Assembly (NCBI GenBank): GCA_020849765.1
Contig: JADLAY010000026.1
Location: 1 to 64,000, forward strand
From: Anaerolineae bacterium
GTDB lineage: Bacteria > Chloroflexota > Anaerolineae > Aggregatilineales > Phototrophicaceae
Reading direction: 5' to 3'
Length of the DNA stretch: 64,000 nt
Position numbers and translations under genes: made by a program. Positions 35,619 to 43,832 of this stretch are shown piece after piece. Position 1 is the first letter of the stretch. Every line of letters starts with the position of its first letter. The notes beneath the pieces were generated by a model. That model worked only from the letters and a program-made list of their open reading frames with translations, had not been told where the DNA came from and did no database searches.

Positions 35619-36656
35619 ATGAACGATAGTTTGCCTATTATACCCGCGCACACGATTGGGTCACACGCCTGGCCTGCGTGGTTGTTCACGGCGCTGGATG
35701 CAACAGAGCGCGGCGAGTACGGCCCCGTCGATTGGCGGGAGACGCAGGACGACGCGGTCGACCTCGCCCTGCGCGACCAGGAAGACGCGGATATCGACAT
35801 CGTGACCGACGGCGAGATGCGCCGGGTCGGCTTCTTCACGGCGGACTTCTACAGCAAGTTCAAGGGCTTGATCGAACTGCCGCCGCAGCGCAAGGTCGGC
35901 ATCCCCGGCCACGATCAGCGCGAGAGCTACGAGGCGGTCGAAGGCGTGGTCGCGCCGCACGGCCTGGGGTTGGTGGATGAATTCAACTACCTGCGGACGC
36001 GCACGAACCGCCCGATCAAGATGCCGATCCCGGGGCCGTACACGCTGGCCGGGCGCATCAAGCCGGGCCGCATCTACAAAGATCGGCTGGACGTCGCGCG
36101 CGCGTTATCGGCCATCATCAACGCCGAACTCAAAGCGGTGGTCGAGGCAGGCGCAACCATCGTCCAGATTGACGAGCCGTCGTATGCCGTGCACGCGACG
36201 ACGCCGGTCGAGTTCGTCCAACTGTTCAACGACACCGTCGACGGCGTCAATGCCAAAATCGGCGTGCATCTGTGCTTCGGCAACTTCGTCGGGCGCCCGG
36301 TGGCGCGGCGCACCTATCACCCGCTGTTCCCCTACGTGCTCGACATGCACGCCGATCAGTTCGCGCTCGAATTCGCCAACCGCGAGCTGTCCGAGATCGA
36401 TCTGTGGAAAGAGTTCCCGAACGACAAGGAACTGGCCGCCGGGCTGGTCGACGTCAAGAACTACTACTGCGAGACGCCGGACGTGGTGGCCGACCGCATC
36501 CGCACGGCGCTCAAGTACGTCTCGGCGGACAAGCTGAGCGTGACGCCCGACTGCGGCTTCAGCCAGACGGCGCGCTGGGCGGCCAAACGCAAGCTCAAGG
36601 CGATGGTCGAAGGCGCGAAGATCGTCCGCCGCGAATTGACCGGCCAGGACGCCTGA
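35619..36656 (+). CDS. cobalamin-independent methionine synthase C-terminal-like methyltransferase
   Basis: This 345-residue protein corresponds only to the catalytic half of MetE. Zinc-ligand candidates are visible in order: His and Cys in GVHLCFGNF, a Glu further on, and Cys in TPDCGFSQT. IPGPYTL and IDEPSYAVH are also diagnostic. Stand-alone homologues do not all make methionine; many act in methyl transfer or C-S chemistry with other thiols. Its location inside a sugar-catabolism island, convergent with a PTE-like lactonase, is unusual and argues against housekeeping methionine synthesis. Confidence 0.87.
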   Translation: MNDSLPIIPAHTIGSHAWPAWLFTALDATERGEYGPVDWRETQDDAVDLALRDQEDADIDIVTDGEMRRVGFFTADFYSKFKGLIELPPQRKVGIPGHDQRESYEAVEGVVAPHGLGLVDEFNYLRTRTNRPIKMPIPGPYTLAGRIKPGRIYKDRLDVARALSAIINAELKAVVEAGATIVQIDEPSYAVHATTPVEFVQLFNDTVDGVNAKIGVHLCFGNFVGRPVARRTYHPLFPYVLDMHADQFALEFANRELSEIDLWKEFPNDKELAAGLVDVKNYYCETPDVVADRIRTALKYVSADKLSVTPDCGFSQTARWAAKRKLKAMVEGAKIVRRELTGQDA

Positions 36657-36658
36657 TC

Positions 36659-37576
36659 TCAGGCCGGGTCAAAGGCGAGGACGCGCGCCGGGTTGTGGAT
36701 GAGCAGGTCGGCGATGGCGGCCTGCGCGACGCCACGCTCACGCAGCAGCGGGATGAAGTTGCGCAGGATGTGGACGAAGCCCGGCCCGCCGTTGCGCAGC
36801 AGATACGAACGCCGGGCAGTATCGGCGGCCAGCACGATCTGGTGGCCATGCCCGGCGTCGATCATGGCGGCGATCACGTCGGCGCGCTCGGCGTCGGGAT
36901 AATACTTGGCCTTGCCGATCTGGTCGTAGCTCATGGTGACGCCCGTCGCCGCCAGCTCCAGGTGATAGTCCCGTTCGAGCTTGCGGTCGACGTGGCCGAT
37001 GATGATGTGCTCCGGCGCGACGCCTGCTTCGGTCAGGATGGCGACCTGTTCGAGCGCCATCGTCCCCGCCTCGGTGTGAGTCGAGATCGGCGCATGGGTC
37101 GCGTGATGGGCCTGGGCAGCCGCGAGGAACAGCTTCTCCGCCAGCGGTGAAATCTGGTTGAGCGTCGACGAGCCTTTGATAACCCCGGCACGGGCATCGG
37201 TGCCATCCATGCCCTCGCGTACTTCGGCGATGAAACGCGCCGCCAGTTGATCGACCGACGCGCCTTCGAGGAAAGGCGCCGAGAATTTCTCTTTGTTGTA
37301 GCCGGTGGCGCCGATGATGTGGACGCCGGATGCGCGCGCAATGCGCTGCTCGGCGGCGGCATCGCGGTTGTAATCGGGCGTCGTCATCTCGACGATGGCG
37401 CCCCCGCCGGCCTCGCGATAGGCGCGCATCTCGTCGATCGCCAGCGCCTCGTCGTCCAGCGTCAGGTCAGGCTCGGCAAACTGCGCCGGTGGCTGGCCGT
37501 AGACGTGTTCGTGCGGGTAGCAAATGCCGAGCGCATCCGGCGCAATGTCGCCGAGCACCGTGCGAATGATCGCCAT
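36659..37576 (-). CDS. phosphotriesterase-family lactonase-like amidohydrolase
   Basis: The 305-residue protein has an amidohydrolase TIM barrel with a complete binuclear site: HxH in YPHEHVYG, a carboxylatable Lys in GVIKGSST, His in STHTEAG, His in IIGHVDRK and Asp in LAADTARR. Bacterial homologues from sugar operons have been shown to hydrolyse phosphorylated furanose lactones, so a sugar-lactone role is more likely here than organophosphate hydrolysis. It is last gene of a five-gene minus-strand operon with PfkB, FAD oxidoreductase, AroE-like and SIS genes. Confidence 0.9.
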   Translation of the reverse strand: MAIIRTVLGDIAPDALGICYPHEHVYGQPPAQFAEPDLTLDDEALAIDEMRAYREAGGGAIVEMTTPDYNRDAAAEQRIARASGVHIIGATGYNKEKFSAPFLEGASVDQLAARFIAEVREGMDGTDARAGVIKGSSTLNQISPLAEKLFLAAAQAHHATHAPISTHTEAGTMALEQVAILTEAGVAPEHIIIGHVDRKLERDYHLELAATGVTMSYDQIGKAKYYPDAERADVIAAMIDAGHGHQIVLAADTARRSYLLRNGGPGFVHILRNFIPLLRERGVAQAAIADLLIHNPARVLAFDPA

Positions 37577-37594
37577 CGTTTTGAACTCCTGCTT

Positions 37595-38554
37595 TCACAA
37601 TCCATGCTGGCTCAGAATGGCCTCGACCTGCTGCCGGGACGGTGCGCCGAGCACGCTCTTGCCGCCGCTGACGACGATCGACGCCGCCGCCGAGGCGAAA
37701 GCGAGCGCGCGCTCCAGGGAAATGCCTTCGCTCAGCGCATACAGCAGCGACGAATTGAACGTGTCGCCCGCGCCGATGGTGACCTCGGCCTTGACCGGGA
37801 AGCCGCCGACGTGCAGCGTCTCGTGCCCCGGACGATAGACGGATGCTCCCTCCGGGCCGCGCTTGACGACCAGCGCTCGCGCCCCGGCGTCGAGCAGGCA
37901 GGCGGCGCTCGCCTCGACCGTCTCCAGCCCCGTGCAGATGGCGAGCTCGTATTCGTTGGCGATCAGATAGTCCGTCAGCGGCAGCAGCGGCTGCACGTCG
38001 GCGAGCACGACCGGCTGGCCGACGGCAGGGCCGATGTCGACCGCCGTGGTCGCGCCGACTTCGCGAACGGCTTGCAGCGCGGCGTGATAACCGTCCGGGT
38101 GCATGGCGGGCAGCAGCGAGCAGCCGGTGATCAGCAGCGTGGTCGCCCGGCGGAACAGATCGCGCGGCAAATCTTCGAAGCGCAGCTCGTGCAGCGCGCC
38201 GGGATGGTAGAACGAGATGCGGTTGAGCCGCTCATCCATCAACGAGGTGTTGGCCGCCGTACTGTGCGTCGTGCTGCGGACGAAGCCGTCGAGGACGACA
38301 TCCCGCTCACGCAGCCAGCCGGTCACGATCCCACCCAGCATGTCCTGCCCGGCGGCGCTGCACAGGGCGACCGGCGCGCCGAGCGCGGCCAGCACGTAGG
38401 CACTGTTGGCGCCGTTGCCGCCGAGGGTGGTCGTCAGCGGTTTGCTGCACCAGGCCAGGCTGCTGGTCGAAAATTCGTCGTGCTCGAAATGCGGCACTTT
38501 GTCGAAGCCGGAGATGAACAGATCAACCGTGGTCGTGCCGATGACGATGAACAT
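37595..38554 (-). CDS. PfkB-family carbohydrate kinase
   Basis: The protein has 319 residues from the ATG at 38554, which overlaps the stop of the preceding gene (TGATG). The open frame upstream is a shadow and is excluded. It has a ribokinase fold with a GGNGANSA substrate motif near 46 and the anion-hole/catalytic-base motif GAGDTFNSSL near 252. It phosphorylates a sugar or nucleoside. The genes around it suggest the phosphorylated product is then handled by the SIS protein, AroE-like dehydrogenase and PTE-like lactonase. Confidence 0.92.
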   Translation of the reverse strand: MFIVIGTTTVDLFISGFDKVPHFEHDEFSTSSLAWCSKPLTTTLGGNGANSAYVLAALGAPVALCSAAGQDMLGGIVTGWLRERDVVLDGFVRSTTHSTAANTSLMDERLNRISFYHPGALHELRFEDLPRDLFRRATTLLITGCSLLPAMHPDGYHAALQAVREVGATTAVDIGPAVGQPVVLADVQPLLPLTDYLIANEYELAICTGLETVEASAACLLDAGARALVVKRGPEGASVYRPGHETLHVGGFPVKAEVTIGAGDTFNSSLLYALSEGISLERALAFASAAASIVVSGGKSVLGAPSRQQVEAILSQHGL

Positions 38555-39843
38555 CAGAGGATCGCTCCTATCTGGCGTAGACGATCTTGCAGCGCAGGGA
38601 TGTCGACTTCGCGCGGGGTTCGCTTGTGACGAGCAGCTTGCACGGCGGCGACGGCGGCAGCCTGGCCCATCGCCATGCACTGGCCCATGCTGCGCACCGA
38701 GGCGTGCGCGTCATGATCCGCTGACAGGCAGCGCCCAACGACGAGCAGGCCCTCGACCTCGCGCGGCAGCAGGCAGCGGTAGGGGATGTCGTAGGTCTCG
38801 CCCTCCGGCAAATACTGCCAGTGCGTATCGCTGCCCGCGTGGTGATCTTCAATCGGGGCGCCGCAGCGGGCGATGGCATCGTCAAACTTGCGCGCGGCCA
38901 GCACGTCGTCCCTGGTCAGCCGGTAGGCGCCTAAGATGCGGCGACTCTCACGCACACCGATCTGCGTGCTCAGGTTGGCGATGGCGGCGTGCTCGTAGCC
39001 GGGCACCATGTCGATCAGGAAGCGGGCGTATTCGAACGCCTGGGCGCGGCCATCGATCTCGGCATCGGTCAATTGTTCGGGGTCAGTGCCGTCGATGTTG
39101 CCGACGCGCGTCATGTTGGTCGCCATGACACCGGCGAGCGGCGTGATGTGGACGCTGCCCTCTTTGCGCGGCAGCCGGTAGCCCTTGTCGATCGCCTCGC
39201 CCATCAGCGCATGGAGCTGCGTCTTGCCAACGGCCCGCGCCCGCTCGACGTCGACGTTGAGCAGGCGGAAGGTGGTCGTCAGCGACTGCACCGGGCCATC
39301 CTTGGCGCCTTCGAAGGCGACGCCCGCCGCGGCGGCCACGTCGGCATCGCCGGATGCGTCGATGATCGTATCGGCGGTCAGGCGCACGAAACCGCCCTTG
39401 CCGACGGCGATCACGCCAACCACGCGCTGATGCTCGCAGACGACATCGACGACGAAGGTGTGATAGAGAAGGTGGACGCCCGCCTCGCGCGCCAGCGTCT
39501 CCCAGATGATTTTGAGCGTCTCCGGGTCGTAGGTGATGCCCTGGCCTGCGCCATAGGTGTTCGGGCGCAGCAGCGCCATCTTGCGCGCCATCAGCGCGTC
39601 GACCACCAGATCCGGCACGCCGCCGACGACCTTCTTCGCCTCCTGACCGGGCGTGTAGAAGCCGTAGAACGTATCCAGCACCTGTGTGCTGATGCCGCCC
39701 ATGAAGCCGTAGCGCTCGACCAGCGCCACCGATGCGCCCTCGCGCGCGGCAGTGATGGCCGCCGTCGCCCCGGCAGAACCGCCGCCGATGACCAGCACGT
39801 CGCTGTGCCGGAGATCGCGAACGGGCTTACTGTAGAAATCCAT
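38554..39843 (-). CDS. FAD-dependent oxidoreductase
   Basis: The 429-residue protein has an N-terminal dinucleotide-binding motif (VIGGGSAGATAA near 18), a second FAD motif in IIDASGDADVA and a C-terminal VEGLLVVGRCLSADHDAHA that closes the flavin site. It matches the FAD-dependent family often found in carbohydrate operons beside ABC transporters; the substrates of most members are unknown. It is probably cytosolic. It overlaps the PfkB gene by one base, indicating translational coupling. Confidence 0.88.
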   Translation of the reverse strand: MDFYSKPVRDLRHSDVLVIGGGSAGATAAITAAREGASVALVERYGFMGGISTQVLDTFYGFYTPGQEAKKVVGGVPDLVVDALMARKMALLRPNTYGAGQGITYDPETLKIIWETLAREAGVHLLYHTFVVDVVCEHQRVVGVIAVGKGGFVRLTADTIIDASGDADVAAAAGVAFEGAKDGPVQSLTTTFRLLNVDVERARAVGKTQLHALMGEAIDKGYRLPRKEGSVHITPLAGVMATNMTRVGNIDGTDPEQLTDAEIDGRAQAFEYARFLIDMVPGYEHAAIANLSTQIGVRESRRILGAYRLTRDDVLAARKFDDAIARCGAPIEDHHAGSDTHWQYLPEGETYDIPYRCLLPREVEGLLVVGRCLSADHDAHASVRSMGQCMAMGQAAAVAAVQAARHKRTPREVDIPALQDRLRQIGAIL

Positions 39844-39872
39844 AACGGTAGAGTCTCCTCGCCAACAAAGCC

Positions 39873-40808
39873 CTAGCGGACGGCAGCGGCGCTCTCTGCC
39901 AGGCGGTCGAACAGCGCCGGCGTGACCGGCACATCGAAAATCGTGCTGATGATGTCCGCCCAGCCCACCAGGAAGTAATACCAGCCATCCTCGACGTGCA
40001 GGCGGCGCGCTTCACGCTGGCGCAGCGCCTGATGCATGAAGTCCAGTTCGCCGCGGTAATTCAGTTCCCAGGCCAACCCGTCCTTGGGGAAGCGGCCCGC
40101 ATCGGTGATCGGCGAGCCGGGTGTGTCTTTGCCCATGCCGGTCGCGTTGATCACGAGCGAGCCGTGCGGAAGCTGGGCCAGCAGGCGGTCATTCACCAGC
40201 GGATCGGCATTCTGGATATATTCGAACACGATGCCCGACGGCGGCAGCCCGTCCACCAACTGGCGGATGAAATCCAGCTTGCCCTGGCTGCGATTGACGA
40301 GCACGAAGCGGCGCGGACGTTCCCCCGGCGCGGCACGCGTCAGGAAGTGCGTCGTGATGGCGACCGCAGAGCCGCCCGCGCCAAAGCACAGGACATCCGC
40401 GTTGGTGCGCGCCCAATGATCCGACGGGATGAACTGGCGCATCGAGCGCGCGGACGTCATCGGGTCGACCGCGTGGCCGATCAGGCGTCCCTCGCGCTTG
40501 TAGATGCAGGAGACCTCGTTGCACAACTCGGCGTCCGGCGTCAGCTCGTCGAACAGATCGCGCGCGGCGTGGAGGACGTTGATCTTGTGCGTCGTCACCA
40601 GCGCGCCGAGCGAGAGCGGGTCATCCTTGATCTGCTCGACGGCGGCGCGGTACTGATCGGCAGGCCCGTTGATCGGCAGATCGACACCGACGAGCTGCGC
40701 CCCTTTCAGGCCGAGGATTTCGGCCCAGCGCGGGAACATCCTGGCGCTGGACGATTTGCTCGTCGTCACGCCAAAAAAGTACATCGTCGGCACGGTCTGC
40801 TGGATCAC
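39873..40808 (-). CDS. shikimate-dehydrogenase-like (AroE family) oxidoreductase
   Basis: The 311-residue protein has AroE-type features: a substrate-domain Lys in LVTTHKINV, an N-terminal FFGVTTSKSSS, the NADP motif FGAGGSAVAI, VLVNRSQGK and INATGMG. In place of the aromatic-pathway context, it lies in an operon with SIS, FAD, kinase and lactonase genes. It is therefore likely a quinate/shikimate-like or cyclitol dehydrogenase used in catabolism. The SIS gene's stop overlaps its start by four bases. Confidence 0.87.
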   Translation of the reverse strand: MIQQTVPTMYFFGVTTSKSSSARMFPRWAEILGLKGAQLVGVDLPINGPADQYRAAVEQIKDDPLSLGALVTTHKINVLHAARDLFDELTPDAELCNEVSCIYKREGRLIGHAVDPMTSARSMRQFIPSDHWARTNADVLCFGAGGSAVAITTHFLTRAAPGERPRRFVLVNRSQGKLDFIRQLVDGLPPSGIVFEYIQNADPLVNDRLLAQLPHGSLVINATGMGKDTPGSPITDAGRFPKDGLAWELNYRGELDFMHQALRQREARRLHVEDGWYYFLVGWADIISTIFDVPVTPALFDRLAESAAAVR

Positions 40809-41587
40809 TTGGTGGTTCCTCCGTAAGCACGCACCATGCGACGGCGGTATTCGTCGTAGGCATCGTCGAAGCGTTTGGCGCTCGCCTCTGAGCCGATGAA
40901 GACGCTGCTGGTGATGACGGGCAGCTTGACGCCCTTGGCCACCAACTCTTCGGCCACGGTGACTTTGATCAGGTTGGTGATGGCGGCCATGGCGATGGTC
41001 GAGGCCGGGCCGACCGGGTCGTCCATGCCGTCGATCTTGACGACCGCGTCGCCGGACGGCACGCAGCTATCGATGACGACGTCGGCCAGATCCATCAGCT
41101 TCTTGCCGGAGCTGTGGCGCGGCTTGGCGTTGGTCGTGTGCTCGACCGAGGTGACGGCGACCAGCGGCAGATTGCGCTTCTTGACCTCGACCGCCATGTC
41201 GACGATCGTCTCGTTGACACCGCTGTTGGAGAAGATGAGGAAGCTATCCGGCGGCGCGATGACGAAGTTGCGCAGGATGGTTGCGGCGAAGCCTTCAAGA
41301 TGCTCGATGAAGAGTGCCTGACGCTGGCCGTTGGCGCCGACGACCTGATTGTGGAAGGTCAGCGATAGCTCGACAATCGGGTGGAAGCCAGGGAAACTGC
41401 CGTAGCGCGGGAACATCTCTTCCAGGAAGACGCGCGAGTGCCCCGTGGCGAACATGTGCACCAGCGCATCGCTGGCGATGGTGTTGGCGAAGATCTTCGC
41501 CGCCTGACCGATGGCATCCAGTTGCGTATCACGAATGCGATGCAAAATGCCTTCGACGGCGGTCATATAGGTGAGAGCAGCGTTCAT
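40805..41587 (-). CDS. SIS-domain sugar isomerase-like protein
   Basis: The protein has 260 residues from the ATG at 41587; the frame extends 22 codons upstream into the operator, which is excluded. It has a SIS fold with HMFATGHSRVF (phosphosugar loop) and LIFSNSGVNE (Ser-rich loop). It resembles the UPF0309-type SIS proteins, which bind phosphosugars and may isomerise them. It is first gene of the five-gene operon reading to 36659 and is preceded by the clearest operator/promoter pair in the island. Confidence 0.88.
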   Translation of the reverse strand: MNAALTYMTAVEGILHRIRDTQLDAIGQAAKIFANTIASDALVHMFATGHSRVFLEEMFPRYGSFPGFHPIVELSLTFHNQVVGANGQRQALFIEHLEGFAATILRNFVIAPPDSFLIFSNSGVNETIVDMAVEVKKRNLPLVAVTSVEHTTNAKPRHSSGKKLMDLADVVIDSCVPSGDAVVKIDGMDDPVGPASTIAMAAITNLIKVTVAEELVAKGVKLPVITSSVFIGSEASAKRFDDAYDEYRRRMVRAYGGTTK

Positions 41588-41617
41588 AATTTTCTGTGCC
41601 TTTGCAGCATACGGTTC

Positions 41618-41641
41618 AAAATGTCCGTTTGTTCGTACAAT
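41618..41641 (-). promoter_or_regulatory. probable GntR operator O3
   Basis: On the plus strand AAAATGTCCGTTTGTTCGTACAAT contains the ATGTCCG core plus a second palindrome TTGT-TCGT-ACAA. On the minus strand it overlaps the end of the -10 box (41639-41644) and covers the expected start of transcription of the SIS operon. It may hold two half-sites back to back. Confidence 0.65.
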
Positions 41642-41667
41642 ATAAACCGGCAATCACTTTCATGCAA
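41639..41667 (-). promoter_or_regulatory. sigma70-type promoter of the SIS operon
   Basis: On the minus strand TTGCAT (41662-41667) and TATATT (41639-41644) are separated by exactly 17 bp, in the 89-bp gap between the GntR gene and the SIS gene. Operator O3 lies at the downstream edge. Confidence 0.72.
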
Positions 41668-41676
41668 AGTCTGCTT

Positions 41677-42441
41677 TTAGAGTGTTTCCGTAATGCTGAA
41701 TTCGTAGCGGTCGGTGCGGTAGTAGCTGAGGCTGGCTTCGATGACTTCGCGGTTTTCGAGGTAGGCGGTCGTGGTGACCTGGAGCAGTGTATCGCCCGGT
41801 TCGATGGCGAGCAGCGTCGCCTGCTCCTCGTTGGCGGTCAGTGCGGTGACGGTGTGGGTGATCTTGTTGATGGTGAGCATGTAGTACTTGGAGAGCACGT
41901 CGTAGAGCGACTCGCGGCTGAAATCCCAGCGCGCGAGATCCGGGCAGCGGGCGGCCATGATCGTCGTGTATTGCAGGCCGATCGGCTGGTCGTTGCCGTA
42001 GCGCAGGCGCACGAGATAAAAGCAGCGCGCGCCGATCTGGTGGCGCAGCGATTTCGGCGCATTGGCCGTGATCTCGCCTGGCGCGGCCTGGAGCACGCGC
42101 GAATAGGTCGTCATGCCCATCTCGGCCAACTGGCGGGTGAAGCTGCGGTCGAGGTAGAAGCTCTTGCGCTCCGGCTCCGGCAGGATGACGGTGCCGCGCC
42201 CGGCCCGCCGCTCGATCAGGCGGTTGGTAACCAGCCGGGCCAGCGCCATGCGGACAGTCTGGCGACCGACACCGTAAACTTTCGAGAGTTCCAGTTCGGG
42301 TGGGAGCAGGTCATCCGGCTCCAGAACGCCGGACTTGATCAGGTTCTCCAGATCGTTTTCGACCTGGTGATAGAGCGGTACCGGGCTATCGGGGTTGACC
42401 GGGTGAATAGGGAGCTCGCTCACGTGTGATTGTCTTGCCAT
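41677..42441 (-). CDS. GntR-family (HutC subfamily) transcriptional regulator
   Basis: The 254-residue protein has an N-terminal winged helix (about 20-90: PLYHQVENDLENLIKSG, LPPELELSKVYGVGRQTVR, RRAGRGTVI) and a C-terminal UTRA effector domain (100-254). HutC-type regulators bind short palindromes and release them on binding a sugar, amino-acid or metabolite ligand. It lies between the SIS operon and the second ABC operon, both with operator-like repeats, and is the only regulator gene in the island. It is the obvious candidate to bind O1-O5. TTGTTCGAAC at 42456-42470 in front of it may allow autoregulation. Confidence 0.93.
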   Translation of the reverse strand: MARQSHVSELPIHPVNPDSPVPLYHQVENDLENLIKSGVLEPDDLLPPELELSKVYGVGRQTVRMALARLVTNRLIERRAGRGTVILPEPERKSFYLDRSFTRQLAEMGMTTYSRVLQAAPGEITANAPKSLRHQIGARCFYLVRLRYGNDQPIGLQYTTIMAARCPDLARWDFSRESLYDVLSKYYMLTINKITHTVTALTANEEQATLLAIEPGDTLLQVTTTAYLENREVIEASLSYYRTDRYEFSITETL

Positions 42442-42455
42442 ATGAGGTAATCTTT

Positions 42456-42470
42456 TGTTGTTCGAACCCG
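42456..42470 (-). promoter_or_regulatory. possible weak operator at the GntR gene
   Basis: TTGTTGTTCGAACCC lies 15 bases upstream of the GntR start and contains GTTCGAAC, which partly matches half of the operator family. It could mediate autoregulation; this is the weakest site of the set. Confidence 0.35.
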
Positions 42471-42480
42471 TATTTTGTGT

Positions 42481-42508
42481 TTGACACGGTTTTCGCGCTC
42501 GCTATAAT
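42481..42508 (+). promoter_or_regulatory. consensus sigma70 promoter of the second sugar ABC operon
   Basis: TTGACA (42481-42486) and TATAAT (42503-42508), both perfect, are spaced by 16 bp. This is by far the strongest promoter in the window, as expected for a gene kept off by a repressor. Operator O4 lies 12 bases downstream. Confidence 0.85.
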
Positions 42509-42520
42509 CCAGAATACTGG

Positions 42521-42543
42521 AAATATCCGAACATTCGGATGAT
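42521..42543 (+). promoter_or_regulatory. probable GntR operator O4
   Basis: This site is AAATATCCGAACATTCGGATGAT. Inside it ATCCGAA-CA-TTCGGAT (42525-42540) is a perfect palindrome with 7-bp arms. It sits just after the consensus promoter and would block transcription starting near 42515. Confidence 0.75.
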
Positions 42544-42600
42544 AGAGCAATCGTTGATCTGTAGTATACCTGAATCAACAAGAAAACTGTGTCAATTCGT

Positions 42601-42617
42601 AATATTCGGACATTTCA
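42601..42617 (+). promoter_or_regulatory. probable GntR operator O5
   Basis: AATATTCGGACATTTCA reads on the opposite strand as GAAATGTCCGAATATT, the same core as O2. It lies 27 bases upstream of the binding-protein ATG, giving the second ABC operon two sites about 80 bp apart. Confidence 0.65.
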
Positions 42618-42643
42618 GAAGTGTTTTAGATAAGAGGTGATCT

Positions 42644-43831
42644 ATGCGTAATAAGGTACTTGTTCTTGTTATGGTTCTCGGTCTACTGGTGCCATTTGCG
42701 TTCGTCGCCAATGCACAGATCGAGGACTGCGGCTCCTACACGATCGGCGTCTCCAACAGCTTTGTCGGCAGCGAATGGCGCACCCAGATGGTCTCCAATA
42801 TTGAGCAGACGGCGGAACTCTTCCGTCAGGCTGGCTGCGAGATCGAACTGGTGATCGAAAGCACAGACACGGACGTGCAGGGCCAGATCCAGCAGATCCA
42901 GAATCTGCTCAACCGCGGCGTCGATGCCATCATCATCAACCCTGGCGACCAGACCGGCCTCAATTCGGCCCTGGAAGAAGCCGTCGCTGAAGGCGTGGTC
43001 GTGATCGCGGTCGACCAGGAAATCGCTGCGGAAGGCGTCATCAACGCCACCATCGACCAGAAGGAATGGGCCAAGATCAGCATGCAGTGGCTGGCCGAAC
43101 AGCTTGGCGGCGAAGGCCGCATCCTGTTGATCGAAGGCTTCGTCGGCCATCCCGCCAATGAGGCGCGCATGGACGGCGTCGCTGAAGTGCTCGAAAACTA
43201 CCCCGGCATCGAAGTCGTCGGGCGTGAGAGCGGCATGTGGGATCAGGCGACGGGCCAGCAGGTCGCCAGCGACTTGCTCGCTTCTGTGCCGGATGTCGAT
43301 GGCATCTGGACGCAGGACGGCATGGCGATGGGTGTCCTGATCGCCGTCAACAGCGCCGACCTTGAGAAGCGTCCGGTGGTCGTCGGCGAAGCGCGTGCAG
43401 GGTACATCCAGATGTGGAACGACACCCTGACCGAGAACCCTGACTTCCAGACCATCGGCGTGGTCAACCCGCCGGGTGTGGGCGGCAACGGTCTGCGCAT
43501 CGCCATGGAAATCCTGCTCGGTGGCACGCCGGACGAGAGCCAGTTCGCTGGCCCCTTCGGCAACACCTTCTACGTGCCGATCCCCTACGCGGTCGACGGC
43601 GAGAACTTCGCGGACATCTATTCGCTGTATGCCGAAGCGCCTGAGAGCTTCACGCTCGACGGGATGATCACGCAGGAACAGGCCGCATCGTTCATGGTCG
43701 ACGGCGCGCCCGCACTCCAGGTCGAAACGCTGCAGCCGGGCTGGCAGGTGCTCACGGATGAGCAGCTGGCTCAGCAGGCGGAAATCGTGCCTGAGGGAGG
43801 CATCAGCACCGAAATGGACATGGGGAGCTAA
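42644..43831 (+). CDS. sugar ABC transporter substrate-binding protein (second system)
   Basis: This 395-residue protein has a signal peptide (VLVMVLGLLVPFAFV, cleaved near ANA-QI) and a type 1 periplasmic-binding fold: AIIINPGDQTGLNSAL in lobe 1, and GRILLIEGFVGHPANEARMD and VDGIWTQDGMAMGV in lobe 2. It is about 80 residues longer than the first system's binding protein and not close to it. AAGAGGTGATCT provides the ribosome binding site. It heads an operon running to at least 49672, controlled by O4 and O5. Confidence 0.92.
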   Translation: MRNKVLVLVMVLGLLVPFAFVANAQIEDCGSYTIGVSNSFVGSEWRTQMVSNIEQTAELFRQAGCEIELVIESTDTDVQGQIQQIQNLLNRGVDAIIINPGDQTGLNSALEEAVAEGVVVIAVDQEIAAEGVINATIDQKEWAKISMQWLAEQLGGEGRILLIEGFVGHPANEARMDGVAEVLENYPGIEVVGRESGMWDQATGQQVASDLLASVPDVDGIWTQDGMAMGVLIAVNSADLEKRPVVVGEARAGYIQMWNDTLTENPDFQTIGVVNPPGVGGNGLRIAMEILLGGTPDESQFAGPFGNTFYVPIPYAVDGENFADIYSLYAEAPESFTLDGMITQEQAASFMVDGAPALQVETLQPGWQVLTDEQLAQQAEIVPEGGISTEMDMGS

Positions 43832-43832
43832 G

